In this document: positions 40,315-47,351 of the stretch, one piece after another
Position numbering within the stretch: position 1 is the first letter of the stretch
Layout: each line of letters begins with the position of its first letter
DNA from: Polyangiaceae bacterium
GTDB taxonomy: Bacteria > Myxococcota_A > Polyangia > Polyangiales > Polyangiaceae
Reading direction: 5' to 3'
DNA: 55,748 bases
Assembly (NCBI GenBank): GCA_025937835.1
Contig: JAICQO010000037.1
Location: 1-55,748, forward strand
Notes under the pieces: generated by a model
Databases searched by the model: none
Told to the model about the DNA's origin: nothing
Seen by the model: the letters and a program-made list of their open reading frames with translations, nothing else
Position numbers and translations under genes: made by a program

Positions 40315-41217
40315 TTACCTCCGTACCTTGATCGAGAACAGCCCCTGGGGTCTGAGCATCAGGATCACGATGATCGTCGACAGCGTCAGCACCTTTGCCA
40401 TCGAGCCGGTCATGAAGAACTCGGTCGCCGCCTGCGTCTGCGCGATGCTGAACGCCGACAGGATCGTGCCGATCAGCCGCTCGGCGCCGCCGAACACGAC
40501 CACCAGAAAGGTGTCCACGATGTACAGCGAGCCACTGGTGGGGCCCGTCGAGCCGATGGTCGTGAACGCCGCGCCGGCAACGCCTGCGAGCCCGCAGCCG
40601 ATTGCGAACGTGAGCTCGTCTACCTTGCGCGTGTTGATGCCCGCGGCGCTGGCCATGGCCCGGTTCTGCACGGTCGCTCGCACCCAGACGCCGAAACGCG
40701 TGGACGTGAGCCCGAACACGACGAGCCCGGTGAGCGCTGCCGTGAGCGCCATCATGAACAGGCCGTTGATCGGGATGTCGATGGTGGCGGTGGGTTTCAG
40801 CGACCCCATCAACCAGTCGGGGAGCGTTGCGCTGACCTCGCGCGCGCCGAACCCGGAGCGAAACGCTTGCTGCATCACCAGGCTGAGGCCCCAGGTCGCG
40901 AGCAACGTGTCGAGCGGCCTGCGGTACAGGTGCCGCACCATGAAGCGCTCCACGAGCCAGCCGACGGCTCCGGCGAGCACGAAGCTCACGACGATCGCCA
41001 CCGGAAAGTACCAGGTCTGAAACCAGTCACCGAGCACGCTCCCGGCCTGCGAGAGCAAGAACGTGGTGTAGGCGCCGATCGTCAAGAACTCGCCGTGCGC
41101 CATGTTGATCACGCCCATCTGGCCGAAAATGATGGCCAGCCCCAGGGCCATGAGCAGCAGCACACAGAAGGTGCTGAGCCCGTTGAACGCCTGCATCGCC
41201 CAGATCGAAAGGTCCAT
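40315..41217 (-). CDS. urtB: urea/amide ABC transporter permease UrtB
   Basis: A 300-residue inner-membrane permease of the LivH type. Recognisable blocks are LGLAIIFGQMGVINMAHGEF, LTIGAYTTFLLSQAG, RRPLDTLLATWGLSLVMQQA, VRATVQNRAMASAAGINTRK, TFAIGCGLAGVAGAAFTTIG and FLVVVFGGAERLIGTILSAF. The VINMAHGE and NRxMA..GIN features are those of UrtB. GAGGTG precedes the ATG. A strong hairpin separates it from urtA upstream, while urtC starts 4 bp downstream. Confidence 0.95.
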   Translation of the reverse strand: MDLSIWAMQAFNGLSTFCVLLLMALGLAIIFGQMGVINMAHGEFLTIGAYTTFLLSQAGSVLGDWFQTWYFPVAIVVSFVLAGAVGWLVERFMVRHLYRRPLDTLLATWGLSLVMQQAFRSGFGAREVSATLPDWLMGSLKPTATIDIPINGLFMMALTAALTGLVVFGLTSTRFGVWVRATVQNRAMASAAGINTRKVDELTFAIGCGLAGVAGAAFTTIGSTGPTSGSLYIVDTFLVVVFGGAERLIGTILSAFSIAQTQAATEFFMTGSMAKVLTLSTIIVILMLRPQGLFSIKVRR

Positions 41218-41250
41218 GCTGCACCTCGAAGGAAGCTGGTTCCGGGAACG

Positions 41251-41291
41251 GCTGGTGTCCGCTCGGGAGAGAGCGACGAGCGGACACCAGC
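41251..41291 (-). terminator. 15-bp perfect hairpin between urtA and urtB
   Basis: GCTGGTGTCCGCTCG (41251-41265) pairs perfectly with 41277-41291 across an 11-base loop. It lies 34 bp after the urtA stop and 33 bp before the urtB start. There is no T-run, so it is more likely a partial terminator or a 3'-end stabiliser that keeps urtA mRNA in excess over the membrane subunits. Confidence 0.65.
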
Positions 41292-41325
41292 CGCACCTCG
41301 CAAGACTTGGTTCGCCCGAATCAGC

Positions 41326-42606
41326 TCACTGATAACCCTTGGGGAAGGGGTTCGGCTCGATCAGCTCCGACTCGTAGAGCACCTTGTACTGCCCGTCCAT
41401 TTGCACCTGGCCGATGCGCAGCTTGCTCCACAGGTGGTGGTTCTCGTGGATCTTCACGTAACCCTCGGGAGCGGTCGTGAGCTCGATGCCGGGCGACGCG
41501 GCGACGACCTTGTCCACCTCGAAGCTGCCGGCCTTTTCGACGCCGAGCTTCCACAGCCACGGGCCGAGGTAGGCAGCCTGCGTCACGTCGCCGATCACCG
41601 ATTTTTCGCCGTACTTCTTCTTGAACGCCGCGACGAACTTCTTGTTGTTCTCGTTCTCGAGGCTCTGGAAGTACTTCATGGCCGCGTAGAAGCCGACCAT
41701 GTTCTCGCCCCCGATCCCGAGCAGCTCGTCTTCGGTGACCGAGATCGTCAGGAGCGTCTGGTTCTCGGCGGTGACGCCGGCGGCCTTCAGCTGCTTGTAG
41801 AATGAGACGTTGCTGCCGCCGACCACGATCGCGTACACGGCGTCGGGCTTCTGCGCCTTGATCTTGTTGATCAACGAGCCGAACTGGGTGTGGCCGAGCG
41901 GGTAGTACTCCTCGCCCACGACCGTGCCTTTCAGCACGTTTTCGATGTGTTTTCGCGCGATCTTGTTAGACGTACGCGGCCAGATGTAGTCCGAGCCGAT
42001 CAGGAAGAACGTCTTGGCGTTCTTGGTTTTTTGCAACCAGTCGAGCCCCGCCAGGATCTGCTGGGTCGCTTCCTGACCGGTGTAAAACACGTTCTTCGAC
42101 TGCTCGAGGCCTTCGTAGAAGGTCGGGTAATAGAGCAAGCCGTTGTCCTTCTCGAACACGGGCAGCACGGCCTTCCTCGAGGCCGAAGTCCAGCAGCCCA
42201 TCACGGATGCCACGTGATCTTGCTCGAGCAGCTTCTTCGCCTTCTCGGCGAAGGTCGGCCAGTCGCTCGCGCCGTCCTCCTGGATGATCTTGATCTTGCG
42301 ACCGAGCACGCCGCCGGCTTCGTTGATCTGATCGATTGCCAGTCGCTCGGCCTGGATCGAGCCCGTCTCGCTGATCGCCATCGTGCCCGTGGCGCTGTGC
42401 AGCTGACCGACGGTGACCTCCGTGTCGGTGACGGCCAGGCCGCCCGTCTTGGTCGCCGCCTCACCGCTAGCCTTGTTATCAGCGGGATTTCCGGTTTCGC
42501 TGCCGCTCGCCTTCTTGCAGCCGGAAGAGACGAGCAGTACCGCTACGACGAAAGCCGACCACGGAACGAACGACGCGAGCCGCGACCTAAGCCTGTGCCT
42601 GACCAT
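41326..42606 (-). CDS. urtA: urea/amide ABC transporter substrate-binding lipoprotein UrtA
   Basis: A 426-residue periplasmic-binding lipoprotein (LLVSSGC, Cys30). The Leu/Ile/Val-binding-type fold is clear: VGQLHSATGTMAISETGSIQ, QINEAGGVLGRKIKIIQEDG, VMGCWTSASRKAVLPVFEKD, LLYYPTFYEGLEQSKNVFYT and FFLIGSDYIWPRTSNKIARK, all close to UrtA/FmdD amide-urea-binding proteins. GAGGAG precedes the ATG. It is the first gene of the operon urtABCDE-fmdA-fmdB. Urea versus formamide or acetamide cannot be decided, but formamidase downstream and the absence of urease genes here favour amides. Confidence 0.95.
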   Translation of the reverse strand: MVRHRLRSRLASFVPWSAFVVAVLLVSSGCKKASGSETGNPADNKASGEAATKTGGLAVTDTEVTVGQLHSATGTMAISETGSIQAERLAIDQINEAGGVLGRKIKIIQEDGASDWPTFAEKAKKLLEQDHVASVMGCWTSASRKAVLPVFEKDNGLLYYPTFYEGLEQSKNVFYTGQEATQQILAGLDWLQKTKNAKTFFLIGSDYIWPRTSNKIARKHIENVLKGTVVGEEYYPLGHTQFGSLINKIKAQKPDAVYAIVVGGSNVSFYKQLKAAGVTAENQTLLTISVTEDELLGIGGENMVGFYAAMKYFQSLENENNKKFVAAFKKKYGEKSVIGDVTQAAYLGPWLWKLGVEKAGSFEVDKVVAASPGIELTTAPEGYVKIHENHHLWSKLRIGQVQMDGQYKVLYESELIEPNPFPKGYQ

Positions 42607-42721
42607 GACGATTCTCCTCGGTGTGCACGCGCTCGAATGTGAGGCGCACCAGAACTCTCACTCTGATGAGATGCATCAGGCCGTGGTCCAGGTTTCTCGG
42701 TCGTGTGTTGGTCGTGACGCG

Positions 42722-42727
42722 ACAGTA
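42722..42727 (-). promoter_or_regulatory. candidate -10 hexamer TACTGT for the urt-fmd operon
   Basis: TACTGT on the minus strand about 115 bases before the urtA ATG. No clear -35 and no sigma-54 (GG-N10-GC) element was found upstream, although nitrogen control would be expected for such an operon. Confidence 0.25.
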
Positions 42728-42793
42728 AATCTCTCGCGCAGCGCAAATCGCTGCAAACGAGTCGGGCGCAAGGATCGCGTGCATACTCACAGG

Positions 42794-43240
42794 GTGAAGC
42801 GCCCGAGTCTGCTACTGTCTGACGAAGATCGACGGACGCTGACCAAGCTCGCCAGCGATCCGAAGCTCGAGGCTTCCCACGCGCGTCGGGTGCGCGTGAT
42901 CCTGCTCTCGGCAGACGGCGTCGCCGGCGCCGAGATCGCGCGGCGGCTCGACCTTTCGCCGGGTCAGGTCTCGCGCATTCGCCGCCGCTTCGCCGAGCAC
43001 GGCGTCGCCGGCCTCGCGACGCGACCGCACCTGGGCCGCCGGGACCACGCGGTGCCGCCGGAGACGACCGAGCGCATCATCCTGATTTCGGTCTCGACGC
43101 CGCCTCCGGGCAAGCCGCGCTGGTCGAGCCGGCTGATCGCCGCGCGCGTCGGGCTCACGAGCGCCACGGTGGCCAAGGTGCTGCGGCGCGCGCGTTCGCA
43201 GACGGGAGCCGCCTCGATGTCAGCGGCGACGGGCGATTAG
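42794..43240 (+). CDS. stand-alone helix-turn-helix protein, IS630-transposase N-terminal type
   Basis: A 148-residue protein from a GTG at 42794. It has two helix-turn-helix modules: HARRVRVILLSADGVAGAEI with ARRLDLSPGQVSRIRRRFAE and HGVAGLATRPHLGRRDH, then WSSRLIAARVGLTSATVAKV. This is the arrangement at the N-terminus of IS630/Tc1-type transposases, but the DDE catalytic part is missing and the protein ends cleanly with TAG. It may be a domesticated regulator or a transposase remnant. It is divergent from urtA and its last 21 bp overlap the end of the opposite-strand permease gene. Confidence 0.7.
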   Translation: MKRPSLLLSDEDRRTLTKLASDPKLEASHARRVRVILLSADGVAGAEIARRLDLSPGQVSRIRRRFAEHGVAGLATRPHLGRRDHAVPPETTERIILISVSTPPPGKPRWSSRLIAARVGLTSATVAKVLRRARSQTGAASMSAATGD

Positions 43241-44158
43241 AACTACCAGGGCCGGCGCGCCCAGCGCGGCCGTGAGCACGCCGACCGGCAATTCGCGACC
43301 GGGCACCAGCGTGCGCGCGAGCGCGTCGCACAGGCTCAGGAACGCTGCCCCCGCGCACAGCGAGAGCGGGAGCAACGCGCGCACGCCCGGGCCCACCGCG
43401 AGGCGCACCACGTGCGGCACGATCAGGCCGACGAAGGCGATTGGGCCGCACCAGGCGACCGCCGCTGCGACGGCCAGCGAAGCCGCGCCGAGCACGATCA
43501 GCCGCAAGCGCGGCACATCCACACCTTGCGAGGCTGCCAGGTCGTCACCGAGGGCTAGCGACGCGAGCGCCCGGCTGCGCGAGAGCAGCACGGCGCTGGT
43601 GACGACCACGATCGGCGTGAGCAGCGTGACGCCGCGATAGCCGACCTGCGGGAGCTGACCGAGGGCCCAGCGCGAAGCCGCGAACGTGGCCTGGCTGTCG
43701 GCGACGTACTGGACGCCGGTCGCGATCGCGCTCGCGGCCAGGCTGACCGCGATGCCCGCGAGCAGGACGTCTTCGATGCGGGCGCGGCCGCTCTGCGCGA
43801 CGGCCGCCACGGACAAGCTCGTGACGAGCGCGCCCGTGAACGCGGCCAGCGTCGTCACGGGAAGGCCCGCGAGCTCGGAGTCCACGCCGAACACCACGGC
43901 GAGCAGCGCGCCGAGCGTGGCGCCCGCCAGGGTGCCGACCGTGCTGGGGGTCGCGAGCGGGTTGTTGAAGACGATCTGAAAACACGCGCCGGACAGCGAC
44001 AGCGCCGCCCCCACCAGAGCGCCCACGAAGAGCCGCGGTACGCGCAGCTCGAAGAACACGAACTCCGCGTGAGGGCCGGTCAGAGGCGGGCCCGCGAACA
44101 CCGACAGCCCGAGCGCAAGCAGCGAAGCCAGCACGACCAGCGCGATGCGACGGGTCAC
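43220..44158 (-). CDS. FecCD-family ABC importer permease
   Basis: A 312-residue inner-membrane permease of the BtuC/FecCD/FhuB type. Signature blocks are ELRVPRLFVGALVGAALSLS, GACFQIVFNNPLATPSTVGT, LGALLAVVFGVD, FVGLIVPHVVRLAVGPGVRA and ELPVGVLTAALGAP. These carry cobalamin, haem or ferric siderophores with an ATPase and a binding protein, both encoded just upstream. The GTG start overlaps the ATPase stop (GTGA, 44155-44158). It is last in the operon and overlaps the end of the convergent HTH gene by 21 bp. Confidence 0.92.
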   Translation of the reverse strand: MTRRIALVVLASLLALGLSVFAGPPLTGPHAEFVFFELRVPRLFVGALVGAALSLSGACFQIVFNNPLATPSTVGTLAGATLGALLAVVFGVDSELAGLPVTTLAAFTGALVTSLSVAAVAQSGRARIEDVLLAGIAVSLAASAIATGVQYVADSQATFAASRWALGQLPQVGYRGVTLLTPIVVVTSAVLLSRSRALASLALGDDLAASQGVDVPRLRLIVLGAASLAVAAAVAWCGPIAFVGLIVPHVVRLAVGPGVRALLPLSLCAGAAFLSLCDALARTLVPGRELPVGVLTAALGAPALVVLIARRR

Positions 44159-44931
44159 GCGCGCGTCCCACCTTCGGCGACGAGCACGCGCCGGCCGCCG
44201 GACTCGAGCAGCCGGAATTCGACCTCGTAGAGCGCCGAAAAGCGCTCGGCGAGCCCGGCTGCGCCGATGTGCTCGACGAACTCGACGCGGCCGCCGCGCA
44301 GGCCCACGGCGCGGCTCTCGAGCGCCGGATCGAGCAGCCCTGGCAGATTGACGTCGTGGCTGACGAGCAGCACCGCCGAGCCGCTCTGCCACAGCTCGCG
44401 GATGAAAGCCGTGCTCTCGAGCTGCTGCGCCGGATCGAGGTGATTGGCGGGCTCGTCGAGCAGCACGCACGCGGCCTCTTGCGCGACCAGCGTCGCGAAC
44501 GCGACGCGCTGGCGCTCGCCACCCGACAGCCGCTCGAGCGCGCGCTCGGCGAGGCCGGCGATGCCGAAGCGCTCGAGCGCGCGCAGCGCGGCCGCGCGGG
44601 TTTCGGCGCGCGACTCCGAGAAGCGAAAGCGGCCAGCCTCGACCACGTCGAGCACGCGCTGGGTCGTGGGCGGCGTGTGCTGCGGCAACCAGCCGAGGCG
44701 ACCCGCGCGGACGCGCGCCGAGAGAGCGCGCGTGTCCGTCCCCTGCACGAGCACCCGGCCGCTCTTCGGCCGTACGAGGCCGAGCGCTGCGCGCAGCAAC
44801 GTGGTCTTGCCCGCGCCGTTCGGGCCGAGCAACGTCACGAGCTCCCCAGGGCGCACCTCGAAGCGCACGTCGTCGAGTACGCGGCGCCCGCCGGCCTCCA
44901 CCGTGACGCTTTCGAAGACGAGGCCGCTCAT
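44155..44931 (-). CDS. ABC importer ATPase (BtuD/FepC-like)
   Basis: A 258-residue ATPase with Walker A GPNGAGKTTLLRA, Q-loop LGWLPQHTPPTTQRVLDVV, signature LSGGERQRVAFATLV, Walker B CVLLDEPANHLDPAQQ and H-loop VLLVSHDVN. The DEPANHLDPAQQ form is typical of FecE/BtuD-group ATPases. Start and stop both overlap neighbours by 4 nt (ATGA with the binding-protein gene, GTGA with the permease gene). The C-terminal ~40 residues (FVEHIGAAGLAERFSALYEV) are the usual extension of cobalamin/siderophore-type ATPases. Confidence 0.92.
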   Translation of the reverse strand: MSGLVFESVTVEAGGRRVLDDVRFEVRPGELVTLLGPNGAGKTTLLRAALGLVRPKSGRVLVQGTDTRALSARVRAGRLGWLPQHTPPTTQRVLDVVEAGRFRFSESRAETRAAALRALERFGIAGLAERALERLSGGERQRVAFATLVAQEAACVLLDEPANHLDPAQQLESTAFIRELWQSGSAVLLVSHDVNLPGLLDPALESRAVGLRGGRVEFVEHIGAAGLAERFSALYEVEFRLLESGGRRVLVAEGGTRA

Positions 44932-45779
44932 TTCACGACTTTTAGCCGCTCGAGCTCGGCGCGCAGCCGCCCGACCAGGCCGAGAATGCCAGGGCCGTGG
45001 CTGAATGCCGCAGGATCCTCGATGCTGCCGATGCGTCGTTCGCGCACGGCCTCGAGCGTCGGGAAGCGCTCGAAGCGCTGGAGGACAGCCGCTCGGTCGC
45101 GCTCGGGCTCGGGGCGCAACAAGATCACGATCGCGTCCGGGTCCAGCTCGAGCAGGCGCTCGAACGATAGCTGCGGCGGACCGAGCACCGCCTCGGCGAC
45201 GGCGTTTCGCGCGCCCGCGGCCGCGAGCACGCTGCCGTGCAGCGAGTTCTTGCGGATGAACCAGAGCTCGTCGCCCGAGGTCTCGCCGAGCACCAGCAGA
45301 ACGCGCGGTCCGTCGCTCGGCTCGGGCCGATCGAGCTTCGAGAGCAGCTCGTTCGCGAGCGCGTCGGCACGCCGAACGTGGCCGCTGAGGCGCCCGAGCT
45401 CGCGCACGCCCGCGGCGACCTCGTATAACGAGAGCCACGGCAAGAGCCGCGTCGGCGCCAGGGCGGCGAGCTCGCGCTCCCGCGCTGCAGCGTTCTTTTC
45501 GCTGACGACCAGGCTCGGCTTGAGCCGCGCGATGGCCTCGTAGTTCGGGGTGATGCTGGTGCCGAGCCGCGGGCGCTTCTTCACCTCGGGAGGCGCCTCA
45601 CAGTAGTCGCTGACGCCGATCACCTGCGCGCCCGCGCCGATCGCGAACAGCGTCTCGGTCACGGCAGGAGCCAGCGAGACGATGCGCTCGGGGCTCGGCG
45701 CGGCCGAGCTCGTCTCGCGCCGGCAGCCGAACAGCAGGGCGACGGCGAACAGCGCCGGCAGCAGGCTCCGCGAGATCAC
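44928..45779 (-). CDS. BtuF/FepB-like substrate-binding lipoprotein
   Basis: A 283-residue periplasmic lipoprotein (ALLFGC, Cys19) of the cluster A-II binding-protein fold. It opens RIVSLAPAVTETLFAIGAGA, continues VIGVSDYCEAPPEVKKRPRL with LGTSITPNYEAIARLKPSLV, and has a long backbone helix (YEVAAGVRELGRLSGHVRRA). RIVSLAPAVTE and VGVSDYC are BtuF-like, suggesting cobalamin, but haem or siderophore remain possible and no cobalamin riboswitch was seen. The GTG start overlaps the pantothenate kinase stop; the end overlaps the ATPase start. Confidence 0.88.
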   Translation of the reverse strand: MISRSLLPALFAVALLFGCRRETSSAAPSPERIVSLAPAVTETLFAIGAGAQVIGVSDYCEAPPEVKKRPRLGTSITPNYEAIARLKPSLVVSEKNAAARERELAALAPTRLLPWLSLYEVAAGVRELGRLSGHVRRADALANELLSKLDRPEPSDGPRVLLVLGETSGDELWFIRKNSLHGSVLAAAGARNAVAEAVLGPPQLSFERLLELDPDAIVILLRPEPERDRAAVLQRFERFPTLEAVRERRIGSIEDPAAFSHGPGILGLVGRLRAELERLKVVK

Positions 45780-46594
45780 GAAGCTTCGCGCGGCGTCGCG
45801 TCGCGCGCCCCGCGGGAGCCGCTCGATTTTTCGCGGTTCCGCTCGAAGAGGATGCGCAGGCCCTCCAGCGTCAGGTTGACGTCGATCGCCTGGATCCGCT
45901 TGGCAAACTTCGAGATCAGCTGGGCATGACCGCCGGTCGCGATCACTTCGCACGGGTGCCCGAGCTCGGCCTCCAGGCGCTCGACCATGCCGTCTACCAT
46001 GGCCGCGTGTCCGACGATGATCCCGGACTGGAGCGCGTGCGTCGTGTTGCGGCCGAGCACGCGCGGCGGGGCCGCGAGCTCGACCCGCGACAGGCGCGCG
46101 GCCGCAGCCAGCAAGCCGTCCAGGCTGACGTGGATGCCGGGCACGATCACCCCACCCAGGTACTCACCCTTCGGAGAGACGCAGTCGAAGGTGGTGGCGG
46201 TGCCGAAGTCGACGACGATCGCCGGCCCCTTGAAGCGTTCGAACGCCGCCACCGAGTTGACGATGCGATCGGCGCCGATCTCCCGCGGGTTCTCGTACAG
46301 GATGCGGACGCCGGTGCGGAGCCCGGGCCCGACCACGACCGGGTCGGTCTTGAAAGCCTGACGGATGGCCTCCACCAGCACGTCCGTCAAGGGCGGCACG
46401 ACGCTCGCGACGATCGCTGCCTCGACCTGGTTCGGTGTCACCGAGTGCAGACCGAGCAGCTCGCGGAGCAAGATGCCGTGCTCGTCTTGCGTACGCGAAC
46501 GCAGGGTGGAGATGCGAAAGGTGTGCGACAGCTCCGCGCCTTCGTAGAGCCCGAACACGATGTTCGTGTTCCCGACGTCGACCGCGAGCAGCAT
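45776..46594 (-). CDS. coaX: type III pantothenate kinase
   Basis: A 272-residue cytoplasmic enzyme that phosphorylates pantothenate in the first step of coenzyme A synthesis. CoaX motifs are complete: LLAVDVGNTNIVFGLYEG (phosphate loop), SVVPPLTDVL, GADRIVNSVAAFE and IVVDFGTATTFDCVSPKGEY with LGGVIVPGI. The C-terminal ~20 residues (KSSGSRGARDATPREAS) are a non-conserved tail where the next gene overlaps. It lies 22 bp after the parvulin gene, the only non-overlapping junction in the operon, and TATACC 9 bases upstream of its ATG may give it its own promoter. Confidence 0.94.
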   Translation of the reverse strand: MLLAVDVGNTNIVFGLYEGAELSHTFRISTLRSRTQDEHGILLRELLGLHSVTPNQVEAAIVASVVPPLTDVLVEAIRQAFKTDPVVVGPGLRTGVRILYENPREIGADRIVNSVAAFERFKGPAIVVDFGTATTFDCVSPKGEYLGGVIVPGIHVSLDGLLAAAARLSRVELAAPPRVLGRNTTHALQSGIIVGHAAMVDGMVERLEAELGHPCEVIATGGHAQLISKFAKRIQAIDVNLTLEGLRILFERNREKSSGSRGARDATPREAS

Positions 46595-46603
46595 GGTCGG
46601 GCC

Positions 46604-46609
46604 GGTATA
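46604..46609 (-). promoter_or_regulatory. candidate -10 hexamer TATACC before coaX
   Basis: Ends 9 bases before the coaX ATG; no Shine-Dalgarno in the gap (GGCCCGACC). It overlaps the only gap in an otherwise overlapping operon. Confidence 0.35.
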
Positions 46610-46616
46610 CCACGAG

Positions 46617-47351
46617 TCAAGGCTCGTCCACGAACCGGTACTCACTCTCGGCGCGCTCGAGCGCTTCGCGTTCGCGGATGGCTCTCTGCTCGAGCTCGAA
46701 GGCCCGAGCGAGCTCACTCCGGGCGTCCGCGACGTCGATGCGGCGACCCGCGGTCTTCTTCACGAGGCGCACCAGGTGCACACCGTCCGGGGAGCGCAGC
46801 GTCTGCCACGTGCCGGGCCGGGCCTTCGAGAGAGCATCCAGAAAAGCCTGCCCGAACACCGCTCGAACCCGAGCGGCCGGCTCCGCCGTCAGGACAGCGG
46901 GGAATCGGAACGGGTCGCCGAGCTTGGCCGGGTCGCCGCCGGCTTCGAGCTCGCGCTCTGCCGTGCGCGCGCGTGCGTCGGCGTCGCCGCGGCGGGGATC
47001 GAAGAACACCTGCTCGAACGCGTACCGCTCGGGGTCGTCGAACGCCTCGCGGTGCCGCTCCAGAAACTCGCGGAGCTCGGCGTCGGTGGGCGGGGCCACG
47101 GGGCGCGCCCGGAGCGCCGCCACCCGTTCGCGGGCGAGCGCGATCGCTTGCGGGTCGTCTCGCCAGAGCCCGAGCGCCCGCGCTTCTCGCTCTGCGGCCT
47201 GCTGGAGCTTCCAGTGTTCGCGCTCCGACCCGAGTCCGGGCGGGACCTGGATCGTGTGCGGATCCTCGCCGCGGAACCGGGCGTGCAGAGCGAACACGGA
47301 AAGAGACGCGAGCGCGAACCAGAGCAACGGCTGGCGGACGAAAGCCTTCAA
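46617..47351 (-). CDS. parvulin-type peptidyl-prolyl isomerase, membrane-anchored
   Basis: A 244-residue protein with an N-terminal hydrophobic segment (LLWFALASLSVFALHARF) that is a signal anchor or uncleaved signal. A SurA-like helical region follows (PTDAELREFLERHREAFDDP). The parvulin core reads RYAFEQVFFDPRR, FGQAFLDALSKARPGTWQTL and RSPDGVHLVRLVKKTAG, the last matching the usual GxHLVxV strand. It should help fold exported proteins. Its start overlaps the HEAT-cyclophilin gene by 4 nt, pairing two unrelated proline-isomerase families in one operon. Confidence 0.87.
   Translation of the reverse strand: MKAFVRQPLLWFALASLSVFALHARFRGEDPHTIQVPPGLGSEREHWKLQQAAEREARALGLWRDDPQAIALARERVAALRARPVAPPTDAELREFLERHREAFDDPERYAFEQVFFDPRRGDADARARTAERELEAGGDPAKLGDPFRFPAVLTAEPAARVRAVFGQAFLDALSKARPGTWQTLRSPDGVHLVRLVKKTAGRRIDVADARSELARAFELEQRAIREREALERAESEYRFVDEP

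Noticed and set aside
42607-42793. Sigma-54 promoter upstream of urtA
   Set aside because: No GG-N10-GC pair matching TGGCAC-N5-TTGC was found on the minus strand.
43220-46594. Cobalamin riboswitch for the BtuF-type importer
   Set aside because: The importer genes overlap each other and coaX, leaving no leader space, and no B12-box-like sequence was seen upstream.
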